Assembly (NCBI GenBank): GCA_036380875.1
Contig: DASVDX010000041.1
Span: 62,001 to 126,000, forward strand
DNA from: ZC4RG17 sp036380875
Lineage (GTDB): Bacteria > Actinomycetota > Acidimicrobiia > Spongiisociales > ZC4RG35
Length of the DNA stretch: 64,000 bases
Direction of reading: 5' to 3'
Positions 1-7,010 of this stretch are shown piece by piece. The stretch's first letter is position 1, and the number at the start of each line of letters is the position of its first letter. A program made the position numbers and the translations under genes. The notes beneath the pieces were generated by a model. It was given only the letters and a program-made list of their open reading frames with translations, had not been told where the DNA came from and ran no database searches.

Positions 1-1240
1 CCAGGAACTCCTCAGCCGGCAACCGGCGGACGACGTGGTGCCACGTCTCCAGGGTGAGCCCGTCCTCGACGGAGACGTCCTGGACGACGGCATGACGCGA
101 GCCGAGGCGGCGAAGGGCGTCGGTGCGAGTGGCACCGTCGAGGACCACGTAACGGTCGCCGATGGCCGCCACGACCGGAGGGTTGCGGATCACCCGTTCC
201 TCCTCCAGACGGGAAGCCAACTTCTCGGCGCGGCGTGGGTCCGTCGCCTCGTGGGGCACGACCCGGTCCAGGTCGACGAACCGGACAGGAAGGATCGACT
301 TGGCTGCCCGACCGGCCAGGCGTTCCACCAACTCCTCGGCGATATTGCGGGCCGCCTCCGCCTGGGCATCTTCGGTCGACGCTCCGATGTGGGGCGTGGC
401 GATGACTTTGGGATGACGGGCGAGGGGATTGTCGGACGCCGGCTCCTCGACGAACACGTCGAGCGCCGCCCCGGCGATCGTCCCCTCGTCGAGAGCCCGC
501 AGGAGAGCCTCCTCGTCGATGACCGAGCCCCGCGAGGTGTTGACGAGGTAGGCAGTCGGCTTCATCGCTGCCAGTTCCGCGGCTCCGATCAGCTTCTCCG
601 TTTCGGGCCGGGCGGGGACGTGGAGAGTCACGAAGTCGGCCTCCGCCAGGAGGTCGTAGAGGTCGACAGGTTCGACGCCCGCCTCGAGATAGAGCTCCGG
701 TGTCGGCCGATGCTGGTTGGTGATGATGCGCATCCCGAAGGCCCGGGCCCGGGCTGCGACTGCCTGGCCGATGCGTCCGAAGCCGATGATGCCGAGCGTC
801 TTGCCGGCGAGGCCGGTACCCATCAATTCCTTCTTGATCCAGCGGCCTTCCTTGAGGGCGGCGTCGCCGCGGGTGATGTTGCGGGCGAGAGCGACGAGCA
901 GCCCGACGGTCAACTCGGCGACGGCGAGCGTGTTGGCGTCGGGGGCGTTGATCACCTCTATGCCCCGATCTACCGCGGCGGAGACGTCGATGGTGTCGAG
1001 TCCCGCTCCGGCGCGGGCGATGATGCGGAGTCGTTCAGCCCTGTCGATCAGACGAGCGGTGATCTTCGTCGCCGACCGGACGACCACGGCTTCGTAGTCG
1101 CCGATGATGGAGGCCAGTTCGTCCTCGGTGAGACCCGTGCGGACGTCGACGTCGAAGTGCTCAGAGAGGATCTCGAGGCCCTCGTCGGCCAAGGGATCAC
1201 AGACGAGGATTCGGGAACGACGGTGTTGGGGGGCGGACAT
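1..1240 (-). CDS. serA: D-3-phosphoglycerate dehydrogenase fused to an SbnI/SerK-like ParB-fold domain (C-terminus cut by window)
   Basis: 413 residues are visible from ATG at 1240; the C-terminus lies outside the window. Residues 10-315 form a 2-hydroxyacid dehydrogenase of the SerA type: a GFGRIG dinucleotide loop (153-158) and the catalytic triad R237 (NTSRGSV), E266 (VFVEEP) and H284 (TPHIGAS). It should oxidise 3-phosphoglycerate to 3-phosphohydroxypyruvate in serine synthesis. The ASB/ACT regulatory domains usual in actinobacterial SerA do not follow. Residues 320-413 instead resemble the ParB/sulfiredoxin-fold free serine kinases SbnI and SerK: PHE with H330-E331, DPRRAEK, IRNPPVV, YVVLDGATR and TWHHVV occur in SbnI order, with E331 at the place of the SbnI catalytic Glu20. 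The Asp after beta-2 that binds NAD ribose appears to be Gln176. A thioesterase gene lies 21 bp upstream in the same direction. Kinase activity is inference. Confidence 0.88.
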   Translation of the reverse strand, partial: MSAPQHRRSRILVCDPLADEGLEILSEHFDVDVRTGLTEDELASIIGDYEAVVVRSATKITARLIDRAERLRIIARAGAGLDTIDVSAAVDRGIEVINAPDANTLAVAELTVGLLVALARNITRGDAALKEGRWIKKELMGTGLAGKTLGIIGFGRIGQAVAARARAFGMRIITNQHRPTPELYLEAGVEPVDLYDLLAEADFVTLHVPARPETEKLIGAAELAAMKPTAYLVNTSRGSVIDEEALLRALDEGTIAGAALDVFVEEPASDNPLARHPKVIATPHIGASTEDAQAEAARNIAEELVERLAGRAAKSILPVRFVDLDRVVPHEATDPRRAEKLASRLEEERVIRNPPVVAAIGDRYVVLDGATRTDALRRLGSRHAVVQDVSVEDGLTLETWHHVVRRLPAEEFL

Positions 1241-1261
1241 CGGCCCGGATCATACGACGCT

Positions 1262-1660
1262 TCAGCCAGGCGAGCCGCCTGTCACCGCGGCCACGAACTC
1301 GGGCGGAATCCGCCGAGGCCGTCCCGACCGGTCGGTGAACGCCGCCGTGACCTCGAGAGTGGCGATCGGCTCTCCGTCCCGGGTCAGCCGCTGATGCCAC
1401 GTGGACGTCGCCCGCCCGATATCGCCGACCTCGGTCTCCACGGTGAGCACGTCGTTGAGACGGGCCGCCGCCATGAACCGCGCCCGCAGTTCGACGACCA
1501 CGATCTGCCAGCCTTGCTCCTTCATCTTCTGGAGGCCCCACCCCACCTCCTCCAGGAACTCCACCCGAGCGGCTTCGAAGTAGGCGAGGTAGTTGGTGTG
1601 GTTGACGTGGTCGTAGGGGTCGAGTTCGTAGAAACGGACCTTGACCTGGGTCGTGTGCAT
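1262..1660 (-). CDS. Acyl-CoA thioesterase, 4-hydroxybenzoyl-CoA thioesterase (hotdog) family
   Basis: A 132-residue protein matching the single-hotdog YbgC/FadM type, which hydrolyses acyl-CoA thioesters in the cytoplasm. The N-terminal signature LDPYDHVNHTNYLAYFE (residues 13-29) carries the Asp and the HVN helix start typical of the family. The rest gives the expected five-strand pattern and ends at the normal family length. The ATG at 1660 is the only start giving a standard N-terminus. It precedes serA by 21 bp on the same strand, so the two may be cotranscribed, although no pathway link is obvious. The substrate cannot be told from the sequence. Confidence 0.85.
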   Translation of the reverse strand: MHTTQVKVRFYELDPYDHVNHTNYLAYFEAARVEFLEEVGWGLQKMKEQGWQIVVVELRARFMAAARLNDVLTVETEVGDIGRATSTWHQRLTRDGEPIATLEVTAAFTDRSGRPRRIPPEFVAAVTGGSPG

Positions 1661-1712
1661 CGGGGCATCTTCGCGCCTGTCGCTCGAAGTCGGCAGGGTT
1701 ACCCTCGTCGCC

Positions 1713-2723
1713 ATGCGTGCATGGCTCCTCACCGACACCACGGGAATCGACGCTTTCTCGCTCGGAGAGATCGAGACCCCCGAACCGGGACCGGGCCAGG
1801 TGCGGATCGACTTGCGCGCCACCGGGCTCAACCACCTCGACCTGTGGGTCAGCCAAGGGCTGCCTGCTCCGTCGCATCTGCCCCACATCCTCGGAGCCGA
1901 CGGCGCCGGAGTGGTGGATGCGGTGGGTGAGGGAGTCGACGGCGTGGAGGTCGGCGACGAGGTGGTCATCGACCCGTCCCTCTCGTGCGGGATATGCGAG
2001 CGGTGCCTGCACGAAGAGATCACCCAATGCGACGAGTTCGGGATCCTCGGCGAGCACCACACCGGCACCTTCGCCGAATACGTCGTGGTGCCGGCCAGAA
2101 ACGTGCTCCCCAAGCCGGCCGGGTTGAGCTGGGAAGTGGCTGGTTCGTTCGGTCTCGTCACTGCCACCGCGCTGCGGATGGTCGAGCGTGCCCGCCTGCG
2201 GAAGGGCGAGACTGTGCTGATACCGGGCGTCGGAGGCGGCGTCTCGTCCGCGGCGACGTTGATCGCCGTGGCCCGGGGAGCCCGGGTGTTCGTGACCTCC
2301 CGCTCCCCCGAGAAGGTCCAGTGGGCGGTCGAGCACGGCGCCGAAGCGGGCTTCGATTCCGAGTCGGAGTTCTCGAAGGAGATGGCTGCGGTGGGTGGCG
2401 CCGACGTCGTCATCGAGAACGTGGGCCCGGCGACGTGGAGACAGTCCCTCCGATCGCTCAAGAAGGGCGGTCGGATGGCGATCTGCGGGGCCACCAGCGG
2501 ACCCAAGGTGGAGCTGACGCTTCCCGTCTTGTGGTTCAAGGAACTGGAGCTGATCGGCTCGACGATGGCGACCCACGCCCAGTTCGCCCGGGCCCTCCAG
2601 ATGGTGTCTTCAGGACAGGTGGAGGCCCCGGTGGACTCGATCTACGAGTTCGATCGCCTGCCCGATGCTCTCCGTCGACTCGATTCCGGCGAGCAGATGG
2701 GCAAGGTCGTCCTCAGTCGCTGA
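1713..2723 (+). CDS. Zinc-type alcohol dehydrogenase / quinone oxidoreductase (MDR superfamily)
   Basis: A 336-residue medium-chain dehydrogenase/reductase. The N-terminal GroES-like half contains GLNHLDLWV, typical of quinone-oxidoreductase-like members, and a structural-zinc lobe C-x2-C-x2-C-x7-C (SCGICERCLHEEITQC). The C-terminal half has a Rossmann fold with a GVGGGVSS nucleotide loop. It probably reduces or oxidises a small carbonyl or alcohol with NAD(P)H. The catalytic-zinc Cys and GHE motif of classical alcohol dehydrogenases are not evident, so a zinc-independent reductase is possible. The ATG at 1713 is chosen because the protein then starts MRAWLL as family members do. It is divergent from the thioesterase/serA pair, 52 bp away. 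Confidence 0.85.
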   Translation: MRAWLLTDTTGIDAFSLGEIETPEPGPGQVRIDLRATGLNHLDLWVSQGLPAPSHLPHILGADGAGVVDAVGEGVDGVEVGDEVVIDPSLSCGICERCLHEEITQCDEFGILGEHHTGTFAEYVVVPARNVLPKPAGLSWEVAGSFGLVTATALRMVERARLRKGETVLIPGVGGGVSSAATLIAVARGARVFVTSRSPEKVQWAVEHGAEAGFDSESEFSKEMAAVGGADVVIENVGPATWRQSLRSLKKGGRMAICGATSGPKVELTLPVLWFKELELIGSTMATHAQFARALQMVSSGQVEAPVDSIYEFDRLPDALRRLDSGEQMGKVVLSR

Positions 2724-2738
2724 CCGGCGAGCCCCGGA

Positions 2739-2766
2739 TTGTGGCGGCTGCCCGAACGGTTACACT
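2739..2766 (+). promoter_or_regulatory. Probable promoter of the tRNA-Asp/tRNA-Phe unit
   Basis: A TTGTGG -35-like hexamer (2739-2744) and a TACACT -10-like hexamer (2761-2766) are separated by 16 bp. The -10 ends 34 bp before the mature tRNA-Asp 5' end, a reasonable leader for a tRNA transcript. This is a motif match by eye only. Confidence 0.4.
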
Positions 2767-2800
2767 TGTCGGGTCAGTCGGAGTCCCGGCCGAATCCCCT

Positions 2801-2878
2801 GGGGGCGTAGAACAGTCTGGAGTGTTCGCCGGCCTGTCAAGCCGGAGGTCGCGGGTTCAAATCCCGTCGTCCCCGCCA
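2801..2878 (+). tRNA. tRNA-Asp (GTC)
   Basis: The acceptor stem GGGGGCG (2801-2807) pairs with CGTCCCC (2868-2874) with one G-T pair, followed by discriminator G and an encoded CCA. The anticodon stem CCGGC/GCCGG encloses the loop CTGTCAA with anticodon GTC at 2836-2838. The T arm has the regular GGTTCAAAT loop. It lies 33 bp before tRNA-Phe; Asp-Phe adjacency is common in actinobacteria. Confidence 0.95.
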
Positions 2879-2911
2879 ACCGAAGAGCTAAGAACTAGCC
2901 TTCGGTATGGA

Positions 2912-2984
2912 GGTCAGGTAGCTCAGTTGGTAGAGCGCCGGTCTGAAAAACCGGAGGTCGACGGATCGACGCCGTCCCTGACCA
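2912..2984 (+). tRNA. tRNA-Phe (GAA) with an atypical T-loop
   Basis: The acceptor stem GGTCAGG (2912-2918) pairs with CCTGACC (2977-2983), with discriminator A at 2984. The anticodon stem CCGGT/ACCGG holds loop CTGAAAA (anticodon GAA). The D arm GCTCAGTTGGTAGAGC is normal. The T stem GACGG/CCGTC is intact, but its loop reads ATCGACG instead of the near-universal TTCRANN, so position 54 is A rather than T. CCA is not encoded (CCC follows). The intact stems argue for a functional gene. Confidence 0.93.
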
Positions 2985-2994
2985 CCCACCCCTT

Positions 2995-3022
2995 GCCCCA
3001 GGTCTAGTCACCTGGGGCTTTC
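2995..3022 (+). terminator. Rho-independent terminator after the tRNA pair
   Basis: GCCCCAGGT (2995-3003) and ACCTGGGGC (3010-3018) form a perfect 9-bp stem with a 6-nt loop, followed by a short T run. It sits 11 bp after tRNA-Phe and before the convergent SRPBCC gene. Confidence 0.7.
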
Positions 3023-3041
3023 GCGTACCCCGGGCGAGCGC

Positions 3042-3509
3042 TCAGCCCTGCCTGTTCGACGCCTCGACCGTTGCCAGGAAACGACGGAGGTGGGCGCGAA
3101 CCGTCGCCGCGGCGGAGATCCCGGGAATCGGAAGGAAGAACGGCGCCAGAAGCCAGCCGCGGCCGCGCAGGTGGCGGACCGCACGGATCTCGACGCGGCT
3201 GCCGCCATCCTCGGGCGTGGCCCACAGCTCCCACGTGCTTCCTGGCTCGAAGATGTTGGAGTCGACGACCGTCCCGCGCAGCGCACGGGGATCGGACCAG
3301 TCGTAGCGCAGCCTCTCCCAGACGTATCCGATGAACCAGGGGTTGCCCTCCGTCACCTCGGCGTGGGTGTCGCCCATCTCGTGGACCTGCAGGTATTCGA
3401 CGTGGACATCGGGCCACAGGTCGGCTCGCCGGGGACTGAAGTCACGCGCCGCGGTGAGGACGACATCGGGGGGTGGCTCGCTGTGTTCGCTCACACGGAC
3501 ACTCGGCAT
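3042..3509 (-). CDS. SRPBCC (polyketide cyclase/START-like) family protein
   Basis: A 155-residue soluble protein. The pattern of a long beta-sheet (FSPRRADLWPDVHVEYLQV, then GDTHAEVTEG, WERLRYDWSDP, GSTWELWATPEDGG) and a C-terminal amphipathic helix (VRAHLRRFLATVEAS) is that of the START/SRPBCC hydrophobic-pocket fold. Such proteins bind or cyclise small hydrophobic ligands; no catalytic residues can be assigned. The ATG at 3509 removes a 22-residue upstream extension that lacks family character. It is followed downstream by the tRNA terminator and preceded, 23 bp away, by the end of the PadR gene on the same strand. Confidence 0.7.
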   Translation of the reverse strand: MPSVRVSEHSEPPPDVVLTAARDFSPRRADLWPDVHVEYLQVHEMGDTHAEVTEGNPWFIGYVWERLRYDWSDPRALRGTVVDSNIFEPGSTWELWATPEDGGSRVEIRAVRHLRGRGWLLAPFFLPIPGISAAATVRAHLRRFLATVEASNRQG

Positions 3510-3532
3510 GGTGAAAGCGTAGAAACCTCGGT

Positions 3533-4150
3533 CTACTCGGTCGGGTTGAACTTGGCCCCCATCTCTCGAATCCACTTCTCATCCCAGTGGAGACGCCCGT
3601 TGGCGATGTCGGCGACGACGCCCTCGAGCCAGACCAATTCTGTACGCAGCAGGGCAGCGCGGTATTCCTCTTCGAGCAGGAACAGTCGAGGAACGTCGGA
3701 ATTCGCCGAGAGGACGCCTTCGGCTTCGGCCAACTCGGTGGCGAGACGCTCGGCGCGCTCTTCGAGCAGGGCCCGCACGCGCTCAGGTGGAAAAGTGAAC
3801 GCCATCGACAGCGCGGCGATGAACTCCGGATACTCGCCTCCCGTCTCCACCAGCATCTCTGCCAGCCACTCACGAGCCGTTTTCCGTCCGGCATCGGTGA
3901 TGGCATAGACCGTCCGGTCGGGACGCCTTCCCTCACGGCCTGTCTCCTCGACCTGGATCAACCCGTGCTGTTCGAGGCGCCGAACCGTCTGGTAGAGGCT
4001 GGCCGGCGAGCGTACGTTCACGACGCGGTGCTTTCCCTGCGCCTCGAAGAGCCGCTGCATGCGGTAGGTGTGCATTGGCTCTCCGACCAGTTGCAGGAGG
4101 ACGAGCAGCCCTAGTGGCGATCGCTTTGGCTTCTGGGGTTGTCTAGTCAT
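3533..4150 (-). CDS. PadR family transcriptional regulator
   Basis: A 205-residue regulator with an N-terminal PadR winged helix (about residues 10-90, including SPLGLLVLLQLVGEPMHTY, SLYQTVRRLEQHGLI and the wing with RTVYAITDAGR). A C-terminal helical dimerisation region of the Vir_C/AR9 type follows (about 95-190). PadR proteins repress adjacent genes and respond to small aromatic or toxic ligands. The ATG at 4150 is chosen because the family N-terminus starts about ten residues before the winged helix. It is divergent from the deazaflavin-type reductase gene, with a 50-bp shared AT-rich gap holding a direct repeat, so it probably regulates both. Confidence 0.92.
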   Translation of the reverse strand: MTRQPQKPKRSPLGLLVLLQLVGEPMHTYRMQRLFEAQGKHRVVNVRSPASLYQTVRRLEQHGLIQVEETGREGRRPDRTVYAITDAGRKTAREWLAEMLVETGGEYPEFIAALSMAFTFPPERVRALLEERAERLATELAEAEGVLSANSDVPRLFLLEEEYRAALLRTELVWLEGVVADIANGRLHWDEKWIREMGAKFNPTE

Positions 4151-4152
4151 GC

Positions 4153-4176
4153 TATGAATACTTATAATATGAATAC
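4153..4176. promoter_or_regulatory. Candidate PadR operator: direct repeat of TATGAATAC
   Basis: TATGAATAC occurs twice (4153-4161 and 4168-4176), 15 bp apart from start to start, with TTATAA between. The stretch is far more AT-rich than its surroundings and lies in the 50-bp gap between padR and the divergent reductase gene. Assignment to PadR is inferred from position. Confidence 0.5.
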
Positions 4177-4200
4177 CTGCCATCCAGAGCAAGGACTCCC

Positions 4201-4707
4201 ATGACGACTCCGCGCCAATCGACACCGACTGCTTCGATGCGGACCCTGGCCGGCCCCATCTACACCTTCCTCACCCAGCGGCTCATCAATCCGATCATGC
4301 GGGCCCTCCTGAATCGAGGCATCGCCGCCAAGACGCTGATGACGCTCGAATTCAGAGGCAGGAAGACCGGGAAGATCTACAACTTGCCCGTCGGCTACAT
4401 GCAGCGAGGCCGGACCGTCTTCGTGTATTCACCGTTCTCCTGGTGGCGCAACCTGCAGGGCGGAGTGCCGGTGACTGTCGTGATCAAAGGCCAGACCCTC
4501 ACCGGGACCGCCGACGTGACCACCGACACCGACGAGATCGCCAAGGGTCTCGACGCCTATCTTCGGCACAACCCGGGCGATGCCTTCTTCTATCGAGTCA
4601 AGCTCGACGAGAACCGTCACCCGATCCCCGAAACCGTCGCCGAGGCCGCCAAGAACAACGTCCAGATCACGATCCAACTCGACGAGCCTGCGTCGCCGAA
4701 CTCGTGA
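4201..4707 (+). CDS. Deazaflavin (F420)-dependent nitroreductase/FDOR family protein
   Basis: A 168-residue protein of the DUF385/Ddn family. It has the typical order of an N-terminal helix (YTFLTQRLINPIMRALLNRG), then LEFRGRKTGKIYNLPVGYMQ, VYSPFSWWRNLQGG and VTVVIKGQTLTGTAD. The RGRKTGK-x-Y-N-L-P-V segment and the W-W-x-N-L segment are the F420-binding-type signatures. Family members use F420H2 to reduce nitro groups, quinones or enones; the substrate here is unknown. It is transcribed away from padR and is its likely target. Presence of this family implies F420 synthesis in the host, an actinobacterial trait. Confidence 0.85.
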   Translation: MTTPRQSTPTASMRTLAGPIYTFLTQRLINPIMRALLNRGIAAKTLMTLEFRGRKTGKIYNLPVGYMQRGRTVFVYSPFSWWRNLQGGVPVTVVIKGQTLTGTADVTTDTDEIAKGLDAYLRHNPGDAFFYRVKLDENRHPIPETVAEAAKNNVQITIQLDEPASPNS

Positions 4708-4867
4708 GCGATGCGTCAGCCTCCTATATCACGAGCTGCAACAACGAGTCCTGCGCACCAACCCGGGGCTCGGCCGCCGCGCGGGGCCGTGATCCTGTCC
4801 GCGGGTATGCCCGCCTTGCTGAGCAGCCACGAGACAACTGAGTTGGAGTTCCACATCTCGCCGGTCT

Positions 4868-5308
4868 TCAGCTCGTCGCGCCCCCATACGAGATGGGAAT
4901 GCAGCCGGTGAGTTCGACCAGGCGCGCCGCCTGACCGAAGCCGCGGCTCAGCCTCTGGGGACCGACGACGCCAGGCTCTCGATCGAACAGCAGCCCATCC
5001 CGCCAGCATCGAACCTCGTATCGAAAGGGACGCAGTCGCTCCAAGACGGCGCTGCCCACGGAGCCAACCAGCACGACGCCTCGAGAAGAGGTGTCGCCGC
5101 CTGGGCTGGGCAGCATCATCTCGACGGTGTAGACGCCTTCCGCTGTCCCAACGCGGAGCGCCGTGTGGTAAAGCCGGAGCGGGTCTCGATGATCGCGCCT
5201 GGCGTGGACAGCCTCGTACACCTCTCCCACGACTCGGACAAAGCCGGAACCGGCGACTCCGAGTGGAATCCAGAACAAATCGACCCAGCACGACGACGGT
5301 GATGTCAC
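4868..5308 (-). CDS. Conserved hypothetical protein
   Basis: A 146-residue protein read from GTG at 5308, 2 bp after the stop of the serine-hydrolase gene, so the two are coupled. It begins with SSCWVDLFWIPLGVAGSGFVR, then GEVYEAVHARRDHRDPLRLYHTALRV, VYTVEMMLPSP and RYEVRCWRDGLLFD. The style recalls a conserved actinobacterial protein with a WIPLG start and a YEVRxWRDG segment, whose function is unknown to me. No signal peptide, membrane segment or catalytic motif stands out. The GTG start is supported only by reading-frame extent and coupling; no clear Shine-Dalgarno is seen. Confidence 0.6.
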   Translation of the reverse strand: MTSPSSCWVDLFWIPLGVAGSGFVRVVGEVYEAVHARRDHRDPLRLYHTALRVGTAEGVYTVEMMLPSPGGDTSSRGVVLVGSVGSAVLERLRPFRYEVRCWRDGLLFDREPGVVGPQRLSRGFGQAARLVELTGCIPISYGGATS

Positions 5309-5310
5309 GT

Positions 5311-6411
5311 CTACGAGCCCACGATGGATGCAAGCTCTCGAAGGCCGTCCAAGAATGAAGCGACTATCGGCTCGGGCACCCGTTCGCCGACGTTGATCAT
5401 CATGCCCCCCTGCCTTCTGGCGTCGGGACTGCTGATCACCATGTTGAAGAATCCGGGGATCCCGCCGGCACTCCCCAGGAGGGCGCCATGAGGCGAATCC
5501 AATTCGATCAATCCCAAGCCGTTGCGCTGGAAAAGCGGGAGAGGGAGAGCCTCGGCGGGGACGTCGACGGTCGTGAGCATCTCTCCGACGAGCCTTTCGG
5601 GGAGCAAACGGCCGCCCAACAGCATTCGGAGAAACCGGCAAACATCGGGAAGGCTCGAGATGATCGCGCCCGCGGCCCACGTCATGGATGGGTGCTGAAG
5701 CGTGTAGTCCACCAACTGACTGTCGACTGTCAGCGGTTGGGAACTGATCGGGTAGCTGTAGCCCTTGGAACTCGGGTCGGGCAGGCCAACGGTGTCGACG
5801 GGAAATGTCGAGTCGACCAGCTTCAAAGGCTCGAAGATCGCACGAGCCAGCTCCGATTCCAGGGTGGAGTCGGTGGCCGCCTCGATGATGAGCCCGAGGA
5901 TGACGTAGCCGACATTGGAGTACGACCAAGTCGATCCTGGAGGCGCCACCGGCTGGCGGTCGACGACCATCGAAACGAGTTCATGAGGTGTCCGCCTCCG
6001 GAACCGATCCCCCGAGGAGCCGTGCCATATGTTCGACAGCACGTCCGAGTTGTTTGGGATGCCGCTGGTGTGATTCAGCAACTGACGGATCGTTGCTTCC
6101 TGGGCGTACGGCAGCACCCCCGGCAAACAGTGCTCGATCGTGTCCGGCAGTGCCAATTTTCTCTCGGCGACGAGGGACATGACCAGCGTGGCCACGAAGG
6201 TCTTGGTCACGCTGCCAGCACGGAAGTGAAGGAACGGTTGCATCGATCGGCCCGATTCGCGATCCGCCACCCCACTCGCCGCTTCATCGATGCCATCGGC
6301 GTCCAGGACTACGACTGCGGCACCCGGCGCTCCGGCTGCAACGAGTCTGTCGGCTAGAGCAGCCAACCGACTGGTTCGGCGGTCCGAGCCCCTGTGGTCT
6401 GGCCCGACCAT
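5311..6411 (-). CDS. Serine hydrolase, class C beta-lactamase / D-alanyl-D-alanine carboxypeptidase-like
   Basis: A 366-residue protein of the beta-lactamase-related (ABH, class C) family. It shows the SxxK nucleophile motif at S67-x-x-K70 (GSVTK), the YxN motif at Y164-S-N166 and, further on, LLNHTSGIPN typical of this family. The C-terminal HxG-type motif is represented by SAGGIPGF. No signal peptide is evident, so it may act in the cytoplasm as an esterase or peptidase rather than on cell wall. It is followed 2 bp later by a small conserved protein. Substrate unknown. Confidence 0.85.
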   Translation of the reverse strand: MVGPDHRGSDRRTSRLAALADRLVAAGAPGAAVVVLDADGIDEAASGVADRESGRSMQPFLHFRAGSVTKTFVATLVMSLVAERKLALPDTIEHCLPGVLPYAQEATIRQLLNHTSGIPNNSDVLSNIWHGSSGDRFRRRTPHELVSMVVDRQPVAPPGSTWSYSNVGYVILGLIIEAATDSTLESELARAIFEPLKLVDSTFPVDTVGLPDPSSKGYSYPISSQPLTVDSQLVDYTLQHPSMTWAAGAIISSLPDVCRFLRMLLGGRLLPERLVGEMLTTVDVPAEALPLPLFQRNGLGLIELDSPHGALLGSAGGIPGFFNMVISSPDARRQGGMMINVGERVPEPIVASFLDGLRELASIVGS

Positions 6412-6490
6412 CTCTAGCCCTCTAACGCGGTCCGTGCCCTCGATCCACCGTACCGGTGCCGGTCGCCTTGTGTGACGCCTGCGATGCCGA

Positions 6491-6964
6491 TCAACCCCCG
6501 GTGACGAGAGCCTCGGTGATCGCCTGCTCCCGGCCGGTCGAGGCGGCTTCGTTGGCCACCCGGAATGTCAGGGTTCCGTCGGGACCGACCCAGTTGCAGT
6601 AGGAGGAGCCGGCTGCGCCCTCACAACGTCCGAACTCCCAGTCGGCCGACCGGTCGGCGTCGATCTCACGAAGTGTTTCCAGGGCTTCCGGGGTCAGGAG
6701 ACGTTCCAACTGGGCGTCGTCTCCGGCGACCCATGCCTCGAAGGCCGCCGTGGCGTAGTCTGCGGGATTGGTGGGAAGCGGCTCGGCTGGCGCTGTGGTT
6801 TCGGATGGCGTAGTGGTCGCCACGGACGTGGTAGGAGCCGAGGTCGTCGCGGTCGTCGAGGGCAGGGTGGAGGTGGTGTCGCCTCCGGCGCCCGTGTTGC
6901 AGGCACCGAGGGCCACGACTAGCAGGGCCGAAAGGACGCTACGACGCGGACGAGACCTGTTCAT
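6491..6964 (-). CDS. Putative lipoprotein
   Basis: A 157-residue protein with a basic N-terminus (NRSRPRRS), a hydrophobic stretch and a lipobox ending at Cys22 (LGAC), followed by a Thr/Ser-rich linker to about residue 65. The remaining 90 residues contain two cysteines (CEGAAGSSYC) that may form a disulfide and no family motif that I recognise. It should be exported and lipid-anchored on the outer face of the cytoplasmic membrane. Transcribed alone on the minus strand, 46 bp after the GNAT gene. Function unknown. Confidence 0.75.
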   Translation of the reverse strand: MNRSRPRRSVLSALLVVALGACNTGAGGDTTSTLPSTTATTSAPTTSVATTTPSETTAPAEPLPTNPADYATAAFEAWVAGDDAQLERLLTPEALETLREIDADRSADWEFGRCEGAAGSSYCNWVGPDGTLTFRVANEAASTGREQAITEALVTGG

Positions 6965-7010
6965 TCATCCCCCTGATAGGCGGCCACCCCGTTGTAGTGG
7001 GTCACGGGAG

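Noticed and set aside
35..1930. A 631-codon open frame on the plus strand
   Set aside because: It is antisense to serA and the thioesterase and crosses into the next gene. The translation has no recognisable domain.
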